From contig CP053172.1 of assembly GCA_014607495.2 (NCBI GenBank), forward strand, positions 4,912,888 to 4,976,887: DNA of 64,000 nt. Direction: 5' to 3'. The notes under the pieces are model-generated. The model was not told the DNA's origin. It worked only from the letters and a program-made list of their open reading frames with translations, and searched no databases. Every line of letters begins with the position of its first letter. Within the stretch, counting starts at the first letter, position 1. The DNA is from Carposina sasakii. Its lineage: Eukaryota; Arthropoda; Insecta; Lepidoptera; Carposinidae. Position numbers and translations under genes: made by a program. This document shows positions 10,419-20,493 of the stretch, piece by piece.

Positions 10419-13400
10419 ATGGCGAACGTAATGTAAGTATTTGCTCCTATTATAAATACTAGATTAATCACCAACTTAGCTCTATTCTATACTTTTCGTT
10501 ATTTTCGGCGGGTGAAAAGCACAAACTTGTTTGCAATTTTGCGAAAATTTATACAAATATTGTTTCAGTGACGATAACAATGAGGAAGACATAGACCGTA
10601 TGCAAATTGCAGTAGAAAATGATACGAACCTCTCTGATAATATTGTGTGGGACTATTTTGAGGTAGAAAACTTCGAGGAGGGCGTAGCGAAGTGCAAATT
10701 ATGTTTGAAAACGCTCTCGTACCGCACAACTATTGCTAATTTGAGAAAGCATTTGGCTGCAAAACATAGCCTGGATATTGTACCTTCTAGACCGAAGAAA
10801 TTGCTAACACAGGAAGACATATCCCAACTTTTGGGAGATAATGAAGAATACACGTAAGTAGCCTTTTCTTTTTCGCCTAAATTACGACCAATAAATAGTT
10901 AGTTTATTTATTTAATTTGTGAGTAGGAGCTATAAGTGTCCTGTGCTGATGCGGGGCTTCACTAGAACACATCAGCTGCATCTCCTTCCGTGCATGTCGT
11001 AAGAGTCGACTAAGGAACTCGGGCGTTCTCTCAGGCAAATTGTCACTGATGTCTTAAACCTAAATGCTGTAGGGTCTCCTTTATTATCTTGCAGTTGTGG
11101 CTACACGATTTTGAGACCACATTTATGTGTATCATCATCAGCCTATTGCAGTCCACTGCTGGATGTAGGCCATTTATGTATATTATATGTATTAAAAGCC
11201 TGTGGAGAGGATGAGTGAAAGTAGACTGACAAAGAAAGTGTACAACGGAGGAGCGGATGGAAGGGTTGGAATGGGAAGACCTCGCTGGACCTTCACTGAT
11301 CATATTGGTGAAATTCTAAAGGTCAGGTCAAGAGTACCCTAAACCGACGAGCGTGCATGAAGAATATCATGAAAGTAGATGAAGCGAAAGAGGTGTGTCT
11401 GGATCGTAGCAAATGGAGATCTGTGATCTCTTGCCTACCCCCACAGGGAAAGAGGTGTGATTTTTATGTATGTATTAAAAGCCTAGGGAAATGTATACAA
11501 ACTAAGCACCTCACTCAATTATATATGTCAACCACAAAATGAATAATCATAGAAATTAATGCAGTCCACATGGACATAATAAAATCAATTTATTGTCCCC
11601 AGTCTTATAGTGTCAGAAGATGTAACAAGTGAATTAAAAGCTAATTTAGAGCATGTAGATGAAGCTGACATGCCTGTTAAACTTAAGGCGGAGCAGCACA
11701 ATGCAGAGCTTGACAGTGATGGTGAATCCGAGGGTAAGGGAGAGGCAAATGATACAGCCAACGAAGAGGATATGATGAGAGATGTACAGGTTTTGGAGGA
11801 TGAGTTGGACGAGGAAGATGTCACGGTGAGTTACCATTTGAGACATAATAATAATAATAGCTTTTATTCAGAAATTGTTACATTATATTGGTTTGCATTA
11901 TATTATGGTATATCCATGTAGCATCCATATATGTTTGTCCATTGACAAAGGCCTCAGATCCGAGGGTCAGCGGAGGGTATAGGGCCCGGTGGCGGGCGAT
12001 CCCTCAATAGAGATTTGAACTTCCGAATAGTGACGCCTGATACAATTCAATATTAAATAAAATACACAAGGCTGTGTTCTCAAAAGGCAGCCAGAACCTG
12101 TAGGATAGGATCATAATGTTTATTAGGAGGGCCAGATGTAGAAGTGGCCAGTTGCCAGCTCATATCCTGTGAGAACAAAAAACACAGGTCAATAAATAGT
12201 GCTCATATAAGGTCAAGTAACATTAAGGGGTCATCCATAAATTACGTCACACGAATTTCATGATTTCGTCACGAAATTTAGGACCCCTCCCACCCCCTTG
12301 TCACACAATGTCACAGTTTGACGACCCCCTCCCTCCCACTTAACCTTTGACGTAATATATGAATGGCCCCAAAGTTAAATATAAGTTCTAAGTCTTTTTA
12401 ACGGTACATAAACTGAAGTAGTACTTCTTTAAAAAAAAATCTGTTATTACAATAGGACTTAAACATCGTTTAAGCTAATCATGGCCTAAATTTTACAAAT
12501 ATTCCACTTACAACCTCAGGTTTTTTTTATAAAAGCCAAAAAGATTCCAGTGGTCCCTGAAGTCAGCATATCGATATTACCAGCACCGGTATGATGAATT
12601 TGATGAGAGCGAGATGTCTCACTTTTAAACGTCAAATCCACAGAGCTAAGTAATAACTAGACAAGGCCAGTGTTTCTACTTGGTGTATAAAAAGGGATTG
12701 CGAACCACTTCTATCAGCCCTAATTCACTCAGTCCAGGCTCGAGAACGAGTGTCTATTCTAATTATTATTCTTAAGTCTATTTTTATTTACATGCAAAGT
12801 ACATACACTTAGTTTATCTAGTTATTAATAGCTCTGTGAGTTTGACGTTTAAAAGTGAAACATCTCGCTCTCACCTAATTCATCATACGCGTGATGAACG
12901 TGCCAGTAGAATCTCTTATTTACGATCGTGCAGTTTTAGCAACTGCGTTTCGAGAAGAGCCCTGTCTATACGTCTATATGTAATCCATATAACCATTACT
13001 CAGGTTAAAACCGACGGTGGCACAAACAAGCGCCTGCGCAGTCAGGTATGGCAGTATTTCGACGTTATAGACAAGGAAGCAAGACTTACCGTATGCAAAG
13101 TCTGCAACGCCGAGATCAGTTATAGAACAACCACAACTAATCTCGTGAAACATCTGTATAGAGCGCACAAGATTCGATTTGAGAAGTGCATGCCGCCGCG
13201 GTGAGTACTATAGTGCGGGCGCGGGTTACGACGGATTTTGTACAATGACATTGTTTGAGCGGTGATGATAGATGATAGAATGATAGATTGAGAAGTGCAT
13301 GCCGCGGTGATGATAGATGATAGAAAGATAGATTGAGAAGTGCGCGGTGAGTACTATAGTACGGGCGCGGGTTACGACGGAGTTCGTACAATGACATTGT

Positions 13401-16400
13401 TTGAGCGGTGATGATAGATGATAGAATGATAGATTGAGAAGTGCATGCCGCCGCGGTGAGTACTATAGTACGGGCGCGGGTTACGACGGAGTTCGTACAA
13501 TGACATTGTTTGAGCGGTGATGATAGATGATAGAAAGATAGATTGAGAAGTGCATGCCGCCGCGGTGAGTACTATAGTTCGGGCGCGGGTTACGACGGAT
13601 TTCGTACAATGACATTGTTTGAGCGGTGATGACAGATGATAGAAAGATAGATATGTAATTCTTTATTTTACTACAAAAAATATTCTATGCAAGGGCGAGC
13701 TTAATGCCTTGCATGGCATTCTCTATCAGTACAGTGATAGTCCTATGGTTAAGACTAGAGATGGGCCGACTAGGCGCCGACTGGTCGGGAAAGCCGACTA
13801 TTCGGCATCATTTATAGTCGGCGACTATTCGGAAAAATAAGCCGATTATTGAAATATTTATGATTAAAATAATGCCTTTAGGCTCAAAGTGTCAAATACG
13901 CAAATTGTCAAGCGGTCGCAATCAGACAATTTCGCAAATTGTCAATTGACTGATTGCGACCGCTTGACAATTTGCGCCTAAAGGGTCTAATGGTGCATCT
14001 AAACTGTTAGTAAGACATTTTTTTTTAAATTAGCTAGGCAAACATTTGACCGCCATCGTGCCTGATGTTAAGCAAGATGCGGCCTAGGGTGGTACATGTT
14101 TGCCTAGAAAGTGCCTATTCACTCTAGCTTTGAAGAGACCAATGTTGTAATGCTCGGGAAATACATCGGCAGGAAGTGCATTCCACTCCTCAGCCGTTCG
14201 CATTACAAACGAGTTAGCATAACGTTTGGTGCAGATGGGTGGGATATCAACAACATAAGGGTCTTTAGCGCTCTATGACACATTAGAAAGAACAACATTA
14301 GCACTCTATGACATCTTATTCCTCTATGTTTGTAGCGACTATAAACCAGGCAAGTTCCGTCAACCAAGCACGGCGTGGCGCTACTTCTCCGCCGTAGACC
14401 CTGCTAGGAAGATAGCCGTGTGCTTGCTATGTGACGCGCGATGTTCGTACCGCACGTCTGTGTCGAATCTGATGAAACACGTCAAAAGGAGACACGGACA
14501 GCAGGAGCTTAATGATGATACTGAGGCGGAGGACGAAAAAGAGGATGAGGGATTGTGAGTTTTTTAATTTATTTTCATACGCCAAATTGTATGGATTCTT
14601 TGTTTGTCATTGTATAGGGTACACTGCTATGTAAAAGATATCATGGTACCGTTAAACCTGGCTGTGGAACTCCTTCATGATATGTACTGTGTTCGGTAAG
14701 TATTGTATATGTACCCTTACAATGTATACGCAGCTGATGTATTCTATATGTACCCTTACAATGTAGATGCAGCTGATGTATTCTATATGTACCCTTACAA
14801 TGTATACGCAGCTGATGTATTCTATATGTACCCTTACAATGTAGATGCAGCTGATGTATTCTATATGTACCCTTACAATGTAGATGCAGCTGATGTATTC
14901 TATATGTACCCTTACAATGTAGATGCAGCTGATGTATTCTATATGTACCCTTACAATGTATATGCAGCTGATGTATTCTATATGTACCCTTACAATGTAG
15001 ATGCAGCTGATGTATTCTATATGTACCCTTACAATGTAGATGCAGCTGATGTATTCTATATGTACCCTTACAATGTAGATGCAGCTGATGTATTCTATAT
15101 GTACCCTTACAATGTAGATGCAGCTGATGTATTCTATATGTACCCTTACAATGTAGATGCAGCTGATGTATTCTATATGTACCCTTACAATGTAGATGCA
15201 GCTGATGTATTCTATATGTACCCTTACAATGTAGATGCAGCTGATGTATTCTATATGTACCCTTACAATGTAGATGCAGCTGATGTATTCTATATGTACC
15301 CTTACAATGTAGATGCAGCTGATGTATTCTATATGTACCCTTACAATGTAGATGCAGCTGATGTATTCTATATGTACCCTTACAATGTAGATGCAGCTGA
15401 TGTATTCTATATGTACCCTTACAATGTATATGCAGCTGATGTATTCTATATGTAACCTTACAATGTAGATGCAGCTGATGTATTCTATATGTACCCTTAC
15501 AATGTAGATGCAGCTGATGTATTCTATATGTACCCTTACAATGTAGATGCAGCTGATGTATTCTATATGTACCCTTACAATGTAGATGCAGCTGGTGTAT
15601 TCTATATGTACCCTTACAATGTAGATGCAGCTGGTGTATTCTATATGTACCCTTACAATGTAGATGCAGCTGATGTATTCTATATGTACCCTTACAATGT
15701 AGATGCAGCTGATGTATTCTATATGTACCCTTACAATGTAGATGCAGCTGATGTATTCTATATGTACCCTTACAATGTAGATGCAGCTGATGTATTCTAT
15801 ATGTACCCTTACAATGTAGATGCAGCTGATGTATTCTATATGTACCCTTACAATGTAGATGCAGCTGATGTATTCTATATGTACCCTTACAATGTAGATG
15901 CAGCTGATGTATTCTATATGTACCCTTACAATGTAGATGCAGCTGATGTATTCTATATGTACCCTTACAATGTAGATGCAGCTGATGTATTCTATATGTA
16001 CCCTTACAATGTAGATGCAGCTGATGTATTCTATATGTACCCTTACAATGTAGATGCAGCTGATGTATTCTATATGTACCCTTACAATGTAGATGCAGCT
16101 GATGTATTCTATATGTACCCTTACAATGTAGATGCAGCTGATGTATTCTATATGTACCCTTACAATGTAGATGCAGCTGATGTATTCTATATGTACCCTT
16201 ACAATGTAGATGCAGCTGATGTATTCTATATGTACCCTTACAATGTATATGCAGCTGATGTATTCTATATGTAACTGTAGATGCAGCTGATGTATTCTAT
16301 ATGTACCCTTACAATGTAGATGCAGCTGATGTATTCTATATGTACCCTTACAATGTAGATGCAGCTGATGTATTCTATATGTACCCTTACAATGTAGATG

Positions 16401-19400
16401 CAGCTGGTGTATGTATTCTATATGTACCCTTACAATGTAGATGCAGCTGATGTATTCTATATGTACCCTTACAATGTAGATGCAGCTGATGTATTCTATA
16501 TGTACCCTTACAATGTAGATGCAGCTGATGTATTCTATATGTACCCTTACAATGTAGATGCAGCTGATGTATTCTATATGTACCCTTACAATGTAGATGC
16601 AGCTGATGTATTCTATATGTACCCTTACAATGTAGATGCAGCTGATGTATTCTATATGTACCCTTACAATGTAGATGCAGCTGATGTATTCTATATGTAC
16701 CCTTACAATGTAGATGCAGCTGATGTATTCTATATGTACCCTTACAATGTAGATGCAGCTGATGTATTCTATATGTACCCTTACAATGTAGATGCAGCTG
16801 ATGTATTCTATATGTACCCTTACAATGTAGATGCAGCTGATGTATTCTATATGTACCCTTACAATGTAGATGCAGCTGATGTATTCTATATGTACCCTTA
16901 CAATGTAGATGCAGCTGATGTATTCTAGTGGAACTCCGCATGAGCACAGCACTTTACTTATGTACCTATGTAATGTACATACACAATATGGTACATAGGT
17001 ACTGTACTGTTTTAGTTCGTTTAACAAAGGTACTTTTTAATGGCAGATGTCTATCTTATCTAGTTATAAATGTTCATCAAAATTATTAGAGCCAATTTAA
17101 TACAGGCACCCACTTTAAGTATACAGGATGTAACAAAAAGGGTATGTTAAGCGGAAAAGCTACGTAAATAGCCCAATGTAGTAGAGAACCTATCCACAAA
17201 ATTTGAGACTCGAAATCACATTTTTATTTTTTCTGATAGTATGGAGAATTTTTAAATATCTCAGGAATTTTCATGCAATCTTGAAAAATAAACATGTGAT
17301 TTCGAGTCGCAAATTTTGTGGATAGGTTCTCTACGGTGGGCTATTTACATAGCTTTTCGCTTAACATACCCTTTTTGTTACACCCTGTATAATGTATATA
17401 GAATTTGGTGTTTTTTTGAAAAATTTTTTTAAATTCACTACTAGTGTTTGTTAGTTTTTTTTTATAGACTATTAATTATTTTTCTACACCGCGTCTAATC
17501 GAAAAACGCCTATTTACTCAACTTTGTAATATTTTGGAAACATTATCTTCCATGGAGAAAAATGATCAAATTAGTTTTCGGGACTTGACGACCAAAAATT
17601 CAGATTAAAAAAATTAACTTTTCAGATTAAAAAGACGCGCCTGCATCTGGAAATACTTCCGATGTATAGATGAAATCAACAAAATATCCATCTGTCTGTT
17701 GTGCAAGCGGCGTATACGACACATAAGCACATTAACCAATCTCAAACGGCATATTTGGAGAAAACATCCTCATATCAACCTTGAAGAGAGTGAGGTGAGT
17801 GAAGTGAACTCTGCTATTCATAGTCGTGCCTTTTCCCTTATTCGCGGGGGTTTTCTTTGTGTAATAAAGGCTATTTTAAATTATTAAGATTGTTAAAGGA
17901 TGTTGTGACATTTTGCGATTTGGACGTTTTGGGAATTTTGGACATTATGGGAATTTTATTATTTTGTGAGATTTTATGCCTGTTAGATACATAATTTAAA
18001 ACGACATGACATTTATCATAAATTATTTAGGTTTAATAGAAATAATTTTGTGATAGCGATTAGTGTTTAAATATTAAATGTACTCATAAAAACCACTCTT
18101 ACGCATACTATACTAAACTTATTAGTCAGACGGTGAGTACATATCGAGGCGTGAAAGGCGATTTGGGATAAGCGCCATATATACAGGGTGTAACAGAAAG
18201 GGTATGTTAAGCGAAAAGCTATGTAAATAGACCATTATAGAGAACCTATTTCCAAAATTTGAGTCTAATCGAAATCACATGTTTATTTTTCAAAATTGTA
18301 TGAACATTCTTAAGTTGTTTAGGAATTTTTCATCTGGAAAATTAAACATTTTATTTCGAGTCTGAAATTTTGTAGATAGGTTCCTTTTAGTGGGCTATTT
18401 ACATAGCTTCTTGCTTAACATTACCCCTTTTGTTACACTCCGTATAAATGGCGCTTATCCCAAATAGCCTTTCACCCCTCGATATGATATATAAATATTT
18501 TTTTATTATTTCAGTCGAAAATAATAGTGTCGTCCGGCGGTCAGTTATATGAAGTGGATAGTAAATGTCTATTGGATGAAGAGAACGAGATAGACGCACA
18601 GGTAAGTTCACTGCTGGGCATAGTGGGAATGGATATTCACTACTAATATTATAAACTAGTGGACGCCCGCGACTCCGTCCGCGTGGACTACAGAAAAAAA
18701 CAAAATGTCGAAATTATCCGGGATAAAAAGTAGCCTATATGTTAAGTGGGACCTGTCACAATATATTCGTGAAAACTGCATCGAAATCGGTTCAGCCGTT
18801 TCTGAGATTAGCGTGCACAAACGCACAGACAAACAGACAAAAATTTCAAAAATCATGTTTTGGGTACTATTGCGTTGATAAAGGTCTCCTATAATATTTT
18901 TTCTCATATATCTTCCATGTACAGACAGAAATCCGTTACATTTTTGTTATATGTATAGATGTGCAGTAACTGACTGTCTGTCGCGCTTTCACGCTAAAAT
19001 TACTGAAAACTTAAAATGATATGCGGAACACAGATACAAGTAGTCTAGCTAGACCCCGAGAAAGATACTTAGGTTGCTGCTGCACATAGGCCCAAGTGTC
19101 TATTATAGCTTTTGTATTTGTGCCCTAAAAGCACTTACCACGTGGTTAACTAGTAAAAAGTTTGGGGTAGCTACTGGACGTGACTATCTGTGTATTTCAG
19201 GAGCAAAACGATATAAACACAGAGGAAGATCCGATCGAACTTCAAAAGAAACTCAAAAAACGAAAACTCAGCGTCACAGATTACGGAGACAGTTCCGGTG
19301 AGGATGTCCCCGTCACATGTGACAAACAGAACAGTATCGATCACTTTGGCACATACGTCGCATCACTATTGAAGCAGCTGCCGAAATCCGTGTCGAATGA

Positions 19401-19524
19401 ATTGCAAATTAATATTATCAAACAGATAATGAGCGCCCAAAGTGAATGTGGTAGCACGAAACCACGAGACAACCAGAGTGTTAAAAATGTCTTGGCTAAC
19501 AAAGAGGGTGTAATGGAGATATAG
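10419..19524 (+). CDS. Multi-BED zinc-finger protein with BESS-like C-terminus (8 exons)
   Basis: Predicted DNA-binding nuclear protein of 505 aa. Exons: 10419-10432, 10569-10853, 11603-11825, 13004-13200, 14336-14554, 17626-17794, 18515-18601, 19201-19524. Every junction is GT-AG and the phases join without a stop (1518 nt in total). The start chosen is the ATG of AACATGGCGAACG, 14 nt before a strong GTAAGT donor. BED fingers lie at about residues 30-73, 188-231, 252-294 and 319-362, each with an aromatic lead-in, CxxC and HxxxxH. An acidic linker spans 101-174 and a BESS-like helix about 444-479. BED fingers come from hAT transposases and bind DNA; BESS motifs mediate protein contacts in insect regulators. 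The introns are full of mobile DNA. The gene model is inferred by eye, and the first exon is the weakest part. Confidence 0.8.
10569..10853 (+). CDS. Exon 2 of the multi-BED gene: BED finger 1
   Basis: Acceptor ATTGTTTCAG, donor ACGTAAGT. The finger has the aromatic pair VWDYF, CKLC and HLAAKH. It is preceded by an acidic stretch and followed by a basic RPKK. The exon is entered and left in phase 2. Confidence 0.85.
10936..11140 (+). mobile_element. S1 SINE, head fragment
   Basis: Contains TGTGCTGATGCGGGGCTTC, ATCAGCTGCATCTCCTTCC and GCATGTCGTAAGAGTCGAC as in the full copy at 1551-1985. Lies in intron 2 of the multi-BED gene. Confidence 0.65.
11202..11468 (+). mobile_element. 5'-truncated LINE with 16-bp target duplication
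   Basis: Encodes the decayed C-terminus of a non-LTR retrotransposon ORF2: SRLTKKVYNGGADG, then GRPRWTFTDHIGEIL, then DEAKEVCLDRSKWRSVIS in shifting frames. TATGTATTAAAAGCCT flanks it at 11186-11201 and 11469-11484. It is a dead 5'-truncated insertion in intron 2. Confidence 0.8.
11603..11825 (+). CDS. Exon 3 of the multi-BED gene: acidic linker
   Basis: Uses the acceptor TTGTCCCCAG, because the nearer CTTATAG would break the frame. It leaves in phase 0 at ACGGTGAGT. It encodes 74 aa, very rich in Glu and Asp (for example EDELDEEDVT), with no folded domain recognised. It is probably a flexible spacer between fingers 1 and 2. Confidence 0.75.
11950..12050. repeat. Dispersed repeat matching one arm of the 37-kb palindrome
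   Basis: GGGTCAGCGGAGGGTATAGG through GATCCCTCAATAGAG and TGACGCCTGATAC is the reverse complement of 37010-37110. The inverted arm is absent here, so this may be the parent unit of the palindrome or another piece of the same element. Confidence 0.7.
12227..12370. mobile_element. Short MITE with about 24-bp terminal inverted repeats
   Basis: Left end GGGGTCATCCATAAATTACG, right end (reverse complement) GGGGCCATTCATATATTACG, with GACC- and CCC-rich interior. No coding capacity. Confidence 0.6.
12583..12891. mobile_element. MITE family M3, copy 1
   Basis: Inverted ends of about 65 bp, starting GCACCGGTATGATGAATTTG, with AGATGTCTCACTTTTAAACG on one side and the matching inverse on the other. 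A second copy, in opposite orientation, is at 44792-45086. It lies about 110 bp upstream of the BED finger 2 exon. Confidence 0.75.
13004..13200 (+). CDS. Exon 4 of the multi-BED gene: BED finger 2
   Basis: Acceptor CATTACTCAG, donor CCGCGGTGAGT, entered in phase 0 and left in phase 2. Finger residues are VWQYF, CKVC and HLYRAH. The last 20 or so bases of the exon and the donor are copied several times in the repeat that follows (13180-13640). Confidence 0.85.
13180..13640 (+). repeat. Tandem repeat of an exon end plus splice donor
   Basis: About four imperfect units of roughly 100-115 bp. Each contains GAAGTGCATGCCGC, mostly followed by CGGTGAGTACTATAG, then GGGCGCGGGTTACGACGG, ACAATGACATTGTTTGAGCG and GATGATAGATGATAGA. 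The first unit includes the real 3' end of the finger 2 exon and its donor, so the array supplies several extra copies of that donor (near 13344, 13456 and 13564). Confidence 0.85.
13860..14328. mobile_element. MITE (family M2), decayed, with LINE fragment inside
   Basis: The left part (13895-13975) is a hairpin of CAAATTGTCAAGCGGTCGC and its inverse. GTCTAATGGTGCATC and, at the right, CATTAGCACTCTATGACATC then TTATTCCTCTATG match the well preserved copy at 46720-46987. The middle (14032-14270) is a LINE remnant. The right end forms the acceptor region of the finger 3 exon. Confidence 0.6.
14032..14270 (-). pseudogene. Non-LTR retrotransposon ORF2, C-terminal remnant
   Basis: The minus strand encodes NSFVMRTAEEWNALPA, then VFPEHYNIGLFKARVNRHF and soon a stop. 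This is the typical C-terminal signature of Jockey/CR1-like LINE polymerases (WNxLP ... FPxxYNxxxFK). Only the last 60 or so residues survive. Confidence 0.75.
14336..14554 (+). CDS. Exon 5 of the multi-BED gene: BED finger 3
   Basis: Finger residues are AWRYF, CLLC and HVKRRH, followed by an acidic tail (TEAEDEKEDEG). The acceptor is CTCTATGTTTGTAG, whose pyrimidine tract is the end of a MITE finishing at about 14328. Donor is ATTGTGAGT. Phase 2 on both sides. Confidence 0.85.
14703..16928. repeat. 39-bp minisatellite, about 57 copies
   Basis: The unit is TATGTACCCTTACAATGTAG followed by ATGCAGCTGATGTATTCTA. Copies are almost identical, differing mainly at TATACG/GATGC/TATGC and CTGATG/CTGGTG, with one 10-bp deletion at about 16274 and one 5-bp duplication near 16410. 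As 39 is a multiple of three and the unit lacks stops in several frames, long open frames arise on both strands; none is a gene. The array lies in intron 5 of the multi-BED gene. The 20 bases GATGCAGCTGATGTATTCTA match the S1 SINE head, and the array runs straight into S1-like sequence at 16922-16945. Confidence 0.95.
17124..17387. mobile_element. Foldback element F1
   Basis: Full copy flanked by TA: CAGGATGTAACAAAAAGGG at the left and CCTTTTTGTTACACCCTG at the right, with arms of about 110 bp meeting near AATTTTTAAATATCTCAGG. Intron 5 of the multi-BED gene. Confidence 0.85.
17392..17600 (-). mobile_element. Tc1-like element T2, decayed copy
   Basis: Diverged match to the T2 family: GTTTTTTTATAGACTATTAA, CCATGGAGAAAAATGATC and GACGACCAAAAATT. 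Its right end lies about 25 bp from the BED finger 4 exon. Confidence 0.55.
17626..17794 (+). CDS. Exon 6 of the multi-BED gene: BED finger 4
   Basis: Finger residues are IWKYF, CLLC and HIWRKH, spaced as in the other fingers. The second of two nearby TTCAG sites (17621-17625) keeps the frame. The exon begins about 25 bp after a Tc1-like repeat remnant ends. Donor is GAGGTGAGT, phase 0. Confidence 0.8.
18141..18485. mobile_element. Palindromic repeat split by a foldback element
   Basis: The outer arms are inverted copies of ATATCGAGGCGTGAAAGGCG followed by GATTTGGGATAAGCGCCAT. An F1 foldback (18184-18442) sits exactly between them. Removing F1 leaves a near-perfect hairpin of about 85 bp. 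Confidence 0.75.
18184..18442. mobile_element. Foldback element F1
   Basis: TA-flanked copy beginning CAGGGTGTAACAGAAAGGG. The right end is diverged (CACTCCG). It is inserted at the centre of another palindrome. Confidence 0.85.
18656..18959 (-). mobile_element. Complete non-autonomous Helitron (about 304 bp)
   Basis: The minus strand starts TCTATACATATAACAAAAAT at 18959 and ends GCGGGCGTCCACTAG at 18656, flanked by A and T as expected. It lies in intron 7 of the multi-BED gene. No coding capacity. Confidence 0.75.
19201..19524 (+). CDS. Exon 8 of the multi-BED gene: basic segment and BESS-like tail
   Basis: Follows the 29-codon exon 18515-18601 in phase 0. It encodes a basic patch (KKLKKRK) that could serve as a nuclear signal, then a BESS-like helix pair FGTYVASLLKQLP and LQINIIKQIM, and stops at TAG 19522-19524. 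The same layout recurs in the terminal exon at 25175-25783, where the helix reads FGKYLVCLLKTVP. Confidence 0.8.
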   Translation, partial: EQNDINTEEDPIELQKKLKKRKLSVTDYGDSSGEDVPVTCDKQNSIDHFGTYVASLLKQLPKSVSNELQINIIKQIMSAQSECGSTKPRDNQSVKNVLANKEGVMEI

Positions 19525-19851
19525 GCTTTTTTTTTTTACTTGCAAAAGAAGACGAATACGCGACCGATTTAAAAAATCTTACAAACTAAGATCTATCGGT
19601 GTGGATCACTGGCTTTTTAAACTAGTAGGATAATACGAAATGACATGTCTGACAATCGCGAGTTACAAAGGGGAATGGACAAGATGCCTTGTGAAAATAA
19701 AAATGCATTTTTAATGTCGTGTGTCTTTTTATTTCTTTGCACTTTTCAGCTTTCTTCTGTTTCAGCAATCGGACAAAATGAAAATTTGATGTGTTTTAGA
19801 CATCTGGGTTTTTCTATGAAACCAACTGAAAAAGATGTTTTGTAACATAGA

Positions 19852-19857
19852 AATAAA
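19852..19857 (+). terminator. Likely polyadenylation signal of the multi-BED gene
   Basis: AATAAA about 330 nt after the TAG stop, in AT-rich sequence with T-rich stretches beyond. The open frame at 19645-19845 would lie in this 3' UTR. Confidence 0.5.
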
Positions 19858-20081
19858 TGACACTTGTCGCGTTATGTCACATTCTCATAATGTGCAATTT
19901 CTTGAAATTATTTGATGTATTTCTTGAAAAACATTCAAGTTTTTTTTATCCATTTTATTCTCTATTAAATTATACATGTTTATGTACCTATGTATATGCA
20001 TAACGTCTTCCTAAATTCACTAATATTATTAGGGGAGTAAAATTATGCGCATGAAACCATATTTTTTAAGTATAGTGCAAG

Positions 20082-20195
20082 TCACCAACCCGCCTGCCCA
20101 GCGTGGTGACTATGGGCAAATACCCCCCATGGCAGTCTTGTGGCGTGCCCTGGGGGAGGCCTACGTCCAGCAGTGGACTGCAATAGGCTGATAAT
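20082..20195 (-). mobile_element. S3 SINE, tail part
   Basis: Reads CCCGCCTGCCCAGCGTGGTG, then GGGGGAGGCCTACGTCCAGC and TGGACTGCAATAGGCTGATA in the sense orientation on the plus strand. The head is missing. Strand is given in the convention of the 4845 entry, opposite to that copy. Confidence 0.6.
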
Positions 20196-20493
20196 GAAAA
20201 AAAAATAGTGCAAGTGGGCCTAAAACTTTTAGACCTTTAAAAAAAAGCCTTAATAAACTTCGTTGTTTCTATAGTAGAACTTCAATAAGCAACCAACGCT
20301 CAAAAGCGTTAACCTTGCGTACTCAGTGAGGCGAGGCGTGCCAACTTCATTGATAGCTAATTTCATTTTAATATAACGGCTTGGTGAACGGTGATGATAA
20401 CCCAAGAGTTAAGACGTGCGCCTTCCAGAAGGACGGCGAAGGCTCGAATTTGAATTTATATCATGTACCTACTGATTTTAATATTGTCACTTA

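Noticed and set aside
14703..16928. Possible CRISPR-like array
   Set aside because: Units are contiguous with no unique spacers, and the context is an animal intron.
14652..17027. Very long open frames (up to 791 codons) on both strands
   Set aside because: They cover the 39-bp minisatellite. The unit length is a multiple of three and lacks stops, so openness is automatic; the products are pure repeats of a 13-residue unit.
19645..19845. 66-codon frame with a hydrophobic stretch
   Set aside because: It lies between the stop codon and the polyadenylation signal of the multi-BED gene, has no homology I recognise and is best read as 3' UTR.
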